A DNA stretch of 8,357 bases from an uncultured Slackia sp. (GTDB lineage: Bacteria; Actinomycetota; Coriobacteriia; Coriobacteriales; Eggerthellaceae). The stretch is from assembly GCA_900553775.1 (NCBI GenBank), contig USEZ01000082.1:1-8357 (forward strand), read 5' to 3'. The notes below the pieces were generated by a model. That model saw nothing but the letters and a program-made list of their open reading frames with translations, was not told the origin of the DNA and made no database searches. Below are positions 1-4,924 of the stretch, one piece after another; position 1 is the stretch's first letter, and each line of letters opens with the position of its first letter. Position numbers and translations under genes: made by a program.

Positions 1-1
1 C

Positions 2-748
2 ACGGGGGCCATCGCCCGCACGGCCGCCAACGTCAAAAACGGCGGCCGCACGCCCGTAGCAGGCATGACGCACGCCGCGGTGCTTCTGGCGGTCCTCGCC
101 TTCTTCATGCCCTACGCCGCGCTCATCCCCATGCCCACGATCGCCGCCATCCTGCTGCACGTCGCCTACAACATGTCGGGCTGGCGTAACTTCGTCCATC
201 TGTGCAAGACCGCCTCGCACGGAGCGGTCGCGACGCTGCTCGCCACGTTCGCGCTCACCGTCGTGTTCGACCTGGTTTCCGCGATCGCCGTAGGCATGCT
301 GATCACCGTGGTGCTGTTCATGAAGATGGTGGCCGAAGAAACCGAGGTGCGCGGCTGGCGCTATTACTGCGACGAGAATTCCGAAGTCACCCACTTGCGC
401 GAGCTGCCCAAAAGCGTGCGCGTATACGAGATCAACGGCCCGATGTTTTTCGGCATGGCCGACCGCATCGCCGACATTTCGGTGAAAGAGTTCACGAAAT
501 ACCTGATCATTCGCATGCGCGGCGTGCCTTCGCTCGATTCCACCGGCATGAATGCGCTCGAAGACCTCCACGAATACTGCCGCGAAAACGGCGTGAGCCT
601 CATCTTCTCGCACGTCAACGAGCAGCCCCTGAAAACCATGCGGCGCGCGGGCTTCGTGGAGCTGGTCGGCGAAGACAACTTCCGCGCCAATATCGACGAC
701 GCCATCGCGCACGCCCGACGCCTGCTGTCCGAGAAGGAAGCGGCCTAG
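2..748 (+). CDS. SulP family anion permease, C-terminal part with STAS domain (5' end outside window)
   Basis: The frame is open from base 2 and gives 248 residues ending at TAG 746-748; the start lies to the left of the window. SulP proteins are inner-membrane permeases for sulfate, bicarbonate or dicarboxylates. The first visible residues read TGAIARTAANVKNGGRTPVAG, up to about residue 21, which is the conserved SulP transmembrane signature. Hydrophobic helices follow at about 24-55 and 75-107. From about residue 137 to 245 there is a cytoplasmic STAS domain, with the typical INGPMFFG strand and the SLDSTG turn near residue 180; this serine/threonine region is where STAS domains are phosphorylated or contact partners. 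The transported anion cannot be told from this half. No gene follows within 390 bases on this strand, so it is probably the end of its transcription unit. Family assignment is certain; substrate is not. Confidence 0.93.
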   Translation, partial: TGAIARTAANVKNGGRTPVAGMTHAAVLLAVLAFFMPYAALIPMPTIAAILLHVAYNMSGWRNFVHLCKTASHGAVATLLATFALTVVFDLVSAIAVGMLITVVLFMKMVAEETEVRGWRYYCDENSEVTHLRELPKSVRVYEINGPMFFGMADRIADISVKEFTKYLIIRMRGVPSLDSTGMNALEDLHEYCRENGVSLIFSHVNEQPLKTMRRAGFVELVGEDNFRANIDDAIAHARRLLSEKEAA

Positions 749-778
749 GATGCGCCGAAGCATTCCGCGTGCGGGAGA

Positions 779-822
779 AATACGTCGCGCCAAGCGCCTG
801 CGACCACGCGATGCGACGTATT
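779..822. repeat. 10-bp perfect inverted repeat downstream of sulP
   Basis: AATACGTCGC (779-788) and its exact reverse complement GCGACGTATT (813-822) flank 24 bases. A second small hairpin, AAGC-gcc-GCTT (826-836), followed by TTCC comes directly after. Together they sit 30-90 bases after the sulP stop and could terminate that transcript, but neither is followed by a real T run. An operator for the downstream promoter is the alternative. The remainder of 749-890 shows no gene. Confidence 0.45.
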
Positions 823-891
823 CGGAAGCGCCGCTTTTCCGCCTTACGCCCCCATTGTCGGCACTTTCGGATACGTGCACGAAAAATCCGG

Positions 892-897
892 TACTAT
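892..897 (+). promoter_or_regulatory. -10-like element of the lysine-riboswitch transcript
   Basis: TACTAT at 892-897 places a transcription start near 903-905, which is exactly the 5' edge of riboswitch helix P1. No good -35 hexamer is seen 16-18 bases upstream, so the call rests on the -10 and on its position relative to the aptamer. Confidence 0.4.
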
Positions 898-903
898 ACG
901 CGC

Positions 904-1067
904 ATCGGTAGAGGTGCGCCTTTCATCAGTAACTCCACACAAGCGCCGGGGCGGCGCGGGGCGAAAGGGAACGGCGCCGAAGGACGACGGGCGCCCCGGC
1001 CCGTGCGATCCTGGGGCACGGCGGAATACGTCGTGCACTGTCGCATCATGCGGAGAGCTGCCATGGT
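904..1067 (+). promoter_or_regulatory. Lysine riboswitch (L box / LYS element) aptamer
   Basis: The conserved L-box blocks occur in order: AGAGGTGCG (910-918), AGTA (928-931), GCGAAAGGGAACG with CGCCGAAGG (961-983), ACTGTC (1037-1042) and GGAGAGCTGCC (1052-1062). Five helices can be drawn. P1 pairs 907-911 with 1058-1062. P2 pairs 913-917 with 974-978 and has an upper stem 943-946/954-957. P3 pairs 982-984 with 1009-1011 and 987-992 with 999-1004. P4 pairs 1016-1023 with 1029-1036 (8 bp). P5 pairs 1042-1045 with 1049-1052. The L3 loop GCCCCG (993-998) is exactly complementary to CGGGGC in L2 (947-952), the kissing loop known from lysine riboswitches. The aptamer senses free L-lysine and normally lowers expression of biosynthesis or uptake genes when lysine is plentiful. 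It lies immediately upstream of the NhaC-type gene. Confidence 0.95.
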
Positions 1068-1151
1068 CGAGAGCCAACCCAAGGGCCGTTTGCGCGCCCT
1101 CTTGACGCCCAACCATGTCCCCAAGCTTGACGCAGAAAGGAAGGGACGTGG
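1062..1151 (+). promoter_or_regulatory. Probable expression platform: start-codon sequestering hairpin
   Basis: CCATGTCCC (1113-1121) can pair with GGGACGTGG (1143-1151): 9 bp with one G-U, covering the GTG start codon and abutting the ribosome binding site. The left arm can instead pair through ACCATG (1112-1117) with CATGGT (1062-1067), directly at the 3' edge of P1. GGT 1065-1067 could also extend P1 by pairing with ATC 904-906 across a 2-base bulge. Lysine binding could therefore free the sequesterer. A small stem at 1082-1100 fits inside the alternative fold and has only CTT after it, so control of translation looks likelier than termination. The pairings are seen in the sequence; the switching is inferred. 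Confidence 0.5.
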
Positions 1152-2671
1152 AATTCGTCAACACCGCCTGGGCCTTGGCCCCGGCACTCATCGCCATCGT
1201 CTTGGCGCTCGTCACCAAAGAGGTGTACGTCTCGCTCTTCGTCGGCATCGTCATGGGCGCCCTGCTGGTCGCGGGCTTCAACCCCGTGACCACGCTCGAC
1301 ACCATCGTCGGCGAGGGCATCGTACCCGCCGTGGCCGACAATGCCGGCATCTTCATCTTCCTCGTCGTGCTGGGCATGCTGGTCGCCCTCGTCAACAGCG
1401 CAGGCGGCGCGGCGGCGTTCGGCCGCTGGGCCGGAACCCATGTCAAGTCGCGCGTGGGCGTGCAGATCGCCTCGTTTGTCCTGGGCGTTCTCATCTTCGT
1501 GGACGACTATTTCAACTGCCTGACCGTCGGCTCGGTCATGCGTCCGCTCACCGACAGCAAGAACGTCTCGCGCGCAAAGCTCGCCTTCATCATCGATGCC
1601 ACGGCCGCGCCGATCTGCATGATCGCGCCCGTGTCCTCCTGGGCCGCCGCCGTGTCGGGCGTCGCCGCCGATTTGGGCGTCAACGGCATCGAGCTGTTCA
1701 TCAACGCCATTCCGTTCAACTTCTATTCGCTGCTCATGATCGTGTTCGTCGTGGGCCTTATCTTCCTGAACTTCGATTACGGCCCCATGGCCAAAGCGGA
1801 GCTTGAGGCCTACCGCGACGGCAAAACGGGCGCGCTCGAGGAAGATACGCCCGTGACCAACCCCAAGGCCAGCCTGTGGGACATGCTTCTTCCCATCATC
1901 GTGCTGATCATCTGCTGCATCGGCGCCATGCTCTACGTGGGCGGATTCTTCGGCGGCGACGCCAACGGCGACGTCATCGCCGCCTTCGGCAACACCGACG
2001 CCTTCACCGCGCTTCCCTGGGGCTCGCTGATCGCCGTCGTCTTCACCTTCCTGTACCTGATCGCCCGCCGCGTGCTCACGCTGAAAACGGCCTCCGAGTC
2101 GTTTGTCGCGGGCTTCAACGCCATGGTGCCCGCCATTCTGGTGCTCACCTTCGCCGTCACGCTCAAGAACATGACGAGCCTGCTCGGCGCCGACGTGTTC
2201 GTCGCGGGTCTTGTGGAAGGCGCGGCTCCGGGACTTTTCAACCTGTTGCCCGCCGTGATCTTCCTGGTCGCCGTGTTCCTGGGCTTTTCCACGGGCACGA
2301 GCTGGGGCACCTTCGGCATCCTGATCCCCATCGTGATGCCGATCTTCGCCAACGACCCCACCCTGCTGATCATCGGCATCTCCGCCTGCCTTGCGGGCGC
2401 AGTCGCAGGCGACCACTGCTCCCCCATTTCGGACACCACGGTCATGTCGTCGGCGGGAGCCAACATGAAGCATGTCGATCACGTTTCCACGCAGCTCCCC
2501 TATGTCGTCACCATGGCGTGCGTGTCGTTCGTGATGTTCGTGATCGCCGGCTTCGTGCAAAACGCCTTCATCTGCCTGCCCATCGGCGTGGTGCTCACCT
2601 TGGCAACCCTCGTGGTGCTGAAAAAGACCATCGGCAAAAGCGTCCAGGACGTGGAGCCTTACAAGAGCTAA
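1148..2671 (+). CDS. NhaC-superfamily antiporter under lysine riboswitch control; candidate lysine transporter
   Basis: This is a 507-residue polytopic membrane protein starting at GTG 1148, preceded by AAGGAAGGG at about 5 bases. An in-frame ATG at 1115 exists but has no ribosome binding site, and family members begin near the hydrophobic NTAWALAPALIAIVLAL segment. NhaC-family marks are VDDYFN (about 118-123), GFSTGTSWGTFG (379-390) and GDHCSPISDTT (421-431), set among about a dozen hydrophobic segments. NhaC proteins exchange Na+ for H+, but the superfamily also contains amino-acid and organic-acid exchangers. The lysine riboswitch directly upstream argues that the substrate is lysine: comparative studies of LYS elements (from memory) proposed an NhaC-type lysine transporter, LysW. 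Lysine import is therefore inferred from regulation, not from the protein sequence. Length and motifs are complete and the gene looks intact. It appears monocistronic and ends at the stem-loop at 2726-2759. Confidence 0.93.
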   Translation: MEFVNTAWALAPALIAIVLALVTKEVYVSLFVGIVMGALLVAGFNPVTTLDTIVGEGIVPAVADNAGIFIFLVVLGMLVALVNSAGGAAAFGRWAGTHVKSRVGVQIASFVLGVLIFVDDYFNCLTVGSVMRPLTDSKNVSRAKLAFIIDATAAPICMIAPVSSWAAAVSGVAADLGVNGIELFINAIPFNFYSLLMIVFVVGLIFLNFDYGPMAKAELEAYRDGKTGALEEDTPVTNPKASLWDMLLPIIVLIICCIGAMLYVGGFFGGDANGDVIAAFGNTDAFTALPWGSLIAVVFTFLYLIARRVLTLKTASESFVAGFNAMVPAILVLTFAVTLKNMTSLLGADVFVAGLVEGAAPGLFNLLPAVIFLVAVFLGFSTGTSWGTFGILIPIVMPIFANDPTLLIIGISACLAGAVAGDHCSPISDTTVMSSAGANMKHVDHVSTQLPYVVTMACVSFVMFVIAGFVQNAFICLPIGVVLTLATLVVLKKTIGKSVQDVEPYKS

Positions 2672-2725
2672 TGGCCTAAACCTGGCACCCTTCGATCCAT
2701 ACTGTCGTCGCACACGCGACAACGC

Positions 2726-2759
2726 ATGAGGGAAGCCCGTTTTCACGGGCTTCCCTCAT
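2726..2759. terminator. Perfect 15-bp stem-loop, probable bidirectional terminator
   Basis: ATGAGGGAAGCCCGT (2726-2740), loop TTTC, then ACGGGCTTCCCTCAT (2745-2759), with no mismatch. It lies 54 bases after the antiporter stop. No long T run follows on either strand, so termination strength is uncertain, but the symmetry would let it also stop minus-strand transcripts from the LuxR-type gene. Confidence 0.72.
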
Positions 2760-2949
2760 TATGACGACATGCTCTTGCATGCGGCCAAGGCGCTCGCATG
2801 AAAACGATGCGTCATCGGCTGCGACAGAGAAGACGACAGGAGGCACATACGGGAGTACGCCCCCTCAAACGCCGAATTCAATAGTTTCCCATGATGCGCA
2901 CACGCCCGCCGTGGTGGAGAATGACCCAAGAGAGCAGGGAGGAGCAACC

Positions 2950-3246
2950 ATGATACCGACCCAACACGGCTGTCCAGGAACCCCCGTCACGTTTGAAGGC
3001 TATGCCACCGATTACGACAAACGAATCAAAGCGATGGAATTCTCCATGGACAAAGGAACAACGTGGACGCGATACGAAACGCAAGGAGCCACATCGGACA
3101 GGCTCGTACACTGGAAATTCACCTACACACCTGAAGAAGAAGGCGTCTACACCTTGTTCGTTCGGTCGGTCAACGAGGACGGCATCTGCTCACCCGAGCC
3201 CGATACCGTCACGCTCATCGTTTCCCCAAATCACCGGAATGCATAG
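2950..3246 (+). CDS. Stand-alone Mo-co dimerisation (Ig-like) domain protein, 98 residues
   Basis: The ATG at 2950 is preceded by AGGGAGGAG at about 5 bases, a strong ribosome binding site; upstream in-frame codons have no such site. The whole protein is one Ig-like domain of the kind found at the C-terminus of sulfite oxidases (Mo-co dimerisation domain). It lines up with residues about 412-500 of the protein encoded at 4925. Shared blocks are FEGYA/FEGFA, MDKGTTWTRY/LDKGATWTRY and HWKFTYTPE/NWKFVYTPE. No molybdopterin domain and no signal peptide are seen. In known enzymes this domain mediates dimerisation and packs against the molybdopterin domain, so this protein may complement the Ig-less protein at 6442; that is inference. 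Codon use is less G/C-ending than in the flanking genes. It could also be the remnant of a once larger gene, but the good start signal and intact fold argue for a live gene. Its end overlaps the opposite gene by 32 bases. Confidence 0.82.
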   Translation: MIPTQHGCPGTPVTFEGYATDYDKRIKAMEFSMDKGTTWTRYETQGATSDRLVHWKFTYTPEEEGVYTLFVRSVNEDGICSPEPDTVTLIVSPNHRNA

Positions 3247-4729
3247 AATCAGCCGCGTACGACTCGATTCTGTCGAGCATCTGCTGACGAGAATGAACCC
3301 CCATCTTCTGATAAATATGATAAATATGGGAATTCACCGTCGACAGCGAAACCCCCAGGTCGTCGGCGACGCGCTGCGACGACCTTCCCTTCGCCACCAT
3401 GGCCATGACCTCCGACTCGCGATCGGAAAGTCCCGCATCGAGAGCCGCAAGCCTGCACTGATCTTTGAACGGCGTGGCGTGTGCGCGCTCGCACGACTTC
3501 ACCAACACCCTGGTGCAATGCGCGTCCGTGAACACGAATACGAACATGAAGGCGCATGCCACGCCCATAATCGCGACCCCGAACGAGATAAGCGACGAAT
3601 TGAAGCCGTAGCTGCTCGCGGCAATGCCGGCCACGACGCCCGCCGCCCAAACGGCGCGCGTCAGCGCGAACAGAAGGATGGCGTCCATGGCCAACGCGGA
3701 AACCACTTCGAGCAAAACCATCATCATAACGGCCTCGAAACAAAACGCCCCCATGTCGAGAACCACATGAGCCGCCCAGTTGCCTTCCATGATGAAGGGA
3801 ATCGCCAGCACCACCGCAAGCACGAGAAGAAATGACCCGCGATACACCCGCGAAACGGCATCCATGCTGCGCTTCGCGAAAACAACCACCAGCCATGCCC
3901 CGAAGAAGCACCTGAGCAGAATGCCCACCAGATTGGCCGCGCCGGCGAAAAACATCGCCTGCGCGCCGCCGAGAAGAACGTTTCGACACAGCTCGATGAT
4001 GGCCACCACGAAAAACAAGCACAGGCAGAAACGCGCCAAGATATCGCGCTCGGAAAACTCGAGCTCGCGAAAACCCCGCTTTATCGCAGGAGGTGCGACG
4101 GCGACCCCGGCCCGTCCTACCGCATCTTCGCAAGGAAGCATGAGCGCCGAAACCATCGGAAGAAGCGAGCACGCCGCAACGACGACCCACGTTCCCTGCG
4201 TTCCAGCGACCACCGTATTCGCAAGTGGGTATGTCAATACTGCCGCCAGAACAAGACTCGCTATAAGTCCCGCACCCTCGCGCAACGCCCAGAAAACAGA
4301 TAGCCACACGATGGGAAGAAATGCGAATCCCACACCCAACCCCGCCGCAGCAATCGTCAAAAGCACGGCCGACGATTCGGGGAAAAGAACACTCGCCGGC
4401 CCAAGCGCACTCGAAACGCTCGCCACGATCGCAATGGAAAGCACAGCCGCATTTTTGCCGACGCGCAAAGGCATGCGCCGATGCACGACGCAGAACAACG
4501 CCAGCAACGCGCATGTCGACAATGCCGACAGCCAGCGCAAGTCGAGAAAAGGGCCCGCGTATGTAACCGGATCGGGAAGCGCGAAGCACAGTACCGTCCA
4601 CGACTGGCATATCGCGAAGCCGAAAACATGAAGCCACGACAGTTTCGAAAACTCTTCTTTCGCCAAAGCGGTGCCGCGCGCGACAAGGCCAGCCCCAATC
4701 GCTGCGGAATCGGTCTTGTTCCCTCCCAT
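3215..4729 (-). CDS. Membrane-embedded LuxR-type transcriptional regulator (12 TM helices plus HTH)
   Basis: This is a 504-residue protein starting at ATG 4727-4729, with GGAAGGAC about 8 bases upstream. About twelve hydrophobic helices are visible between residues 33 and 401 (for example near 33-51, 63-82, 94-113, 121-147, 153-172, 180-197, 228-248, 322-345, 350-374 and 379-401), arranged like a transporter. A short linker leads to a LuxR/NarL-type helix-turn-helix at about 433-490, with LSDRESEVMAMVAKGRSS, the recognition segment VSLSTVNSHIYHIYQKMGV, and RQQMLDRIE. No receiver domain or autoinducer domain is present, so the membrane part is presumably the sensor. Such 12-TM LuxR proteins are very numerous in Eggerthellaceae and often sit beside reductase genes. 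Here the gene is divergent from the molybdopterin operon, which it probably controls. Its ligand is unknown. The 3' end overlaps the gene at 2950-3246. Confidence 0.92.
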   Translation of the reverse strand: MGGNKTDSAAIGAGLVARGTALAKEEFSKLSWLHVFGFAICQSWTVLCFALPDPVTYAGPFLDLRWLSALSTCALLALFCVVHRRMPLRVGKNAAVLSIAIVASVSSALGPASVLFPESSAVLLTIAAAGLGVGFAFLPIVWLSVFWALREGAGLIASLVLAAVLTYPLANTVVAGTQGTWVVVAACSLLPMVSALMLPCEDAVGRAGVAVAPPAIKRGFRELEFSERDILARFCLCLFFVVAIIELCRNVLLGGAQAMFFAGAANLVGILLRCFFGAWLVVVFAKRSMDAVSRVYRGSFLLVLAVVLAIPFIMEGNWAAHVVLDMGAFCFEAVMMMVLLEVVSALAMDAILLFALTRAVWAAGVVAGIAASSYGFNSSLISFGVAIMGVACAFMFVFVFTDAHCTRVLVKSCERAHATPFKDQCRLAALDAGLSDRESEVMAMVAKGRSSQRVADDLGVSLSTVNSHIYHIYQKMGVHSRQQMLDRIESYAADSMHSGDLGKR

Positions 4730-4745
4730 GCAAGACGTCCTTCCG

Positions 4746-4766
4746 TATCGGTAAAAACTACTGATA
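4746..4766. promoter_or_regulatory. Inverted repeat upstream of the LuxR-type gene, possible operator
   Basis: TATCGGTA (4746-4753), spacer AAAAC, TACTGATA (4759-4766): eight positions pair with one G-T exception. It ends 17 bases before the regulator's start codon, a plausible place for autoregulation. LuxR/NarL proteins bind such short dyads, but no binding site for this protein is known. Confidence 0.35.
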
Positions 4767-4805
4767 TGTATCTCAACGCCGCATTTGAACTGCGATTACT
4801 CAGAA

Positions 4806-4860
4806 ATTATGCCATTCATGAGTTCCTGTCGATGACAAGACGTCGAGCTTGGAATAGTTT
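4806..4860. promoter_or_regulatory. Candidate overlapping divergent promoters around palindrome TGTC-GAT-GACA
   Basis: Plus strand: ATGACA (4832-4837), 17 bases, TAGTTT (4855-4860), leading to the operon at 4925. Minus strand: TCGACA (complement of 4827-4832), 15 bases, CATAAT (complement of 4806-4811), leading to the regulator. The two -35 boxes share the dyad TGTC-GAT-GACA (4827-4837). The -10 boxes are imperfect and the minus-strand spacing is short, so this is a tentative assignment. Confidence 0.35.
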
Positions 4861-4865
4861 GCGAC

Positions 4866-4920
4866 GAAAGGAGGCCGCTTGCAAGGGACGACGGCCTCAG
4901 GGGAATTCCATGAAAGGAGG
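4866..4920 (+). promoter_or_regulatory. Leader with two identical GAAAGGAGG ribosome-binding motifs and a hairpin
   Basis: GAAAGGAGG occurs at 4866-4874 and again at 4912-4920. The second copy serves ATG 4925. The first overlaps a stem GAGGCCG (4871-4877) / CGGCCTC (4892-4898), which would hide it. A TTG at 4879 follows the first copy at 4 bases, but the frame it opens runs inside the downstream gene and looks spurious. Confidence 0.45.
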
Positions 4921-4924
4921 GGCC

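Noticed and set aside
1082..1100. Stem-loop in the riboswitch leader considered as an intrinsic terminator
   Set aside because: The stem is short with a bulge and only CTT follows, so it is too weak to call a terminator; a start-codon hairpin fits better.
202..1806. 534-residue plus-strand frame crossing sulP, the riboswitch and the antiporter
   Set aside because: It is Arg/His-rich, runs through a structured RNA and two certain genes in another frame, and has no domain content.
1046..2746. 566-residue open frame on the minus strand opposite the antiporter
   Set aside because: It is rich in His, Asp, Gly and Arg, without family motifs or a ribosome binding site, and mirrors the third-position GC of the real gene, which has clear NhaC motifs.
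2805..2817. CGATG-CGT-CATCG palindrome upstream of the small Ig-domain gene, considered as an operator shared with the divergent region
   Set aside because: It resembles TGTC-GAT-GACA only loosely, and five-base arms are common by chance in this DNA.
3249..4733. 494-residue minus-strand frame inside the LuxR-type gene, one frame off
   Set aside because: It shows no hydrophobic helices or HTH; the frame at 3215-4729 has 12 helices and a textbook LuxR domain.
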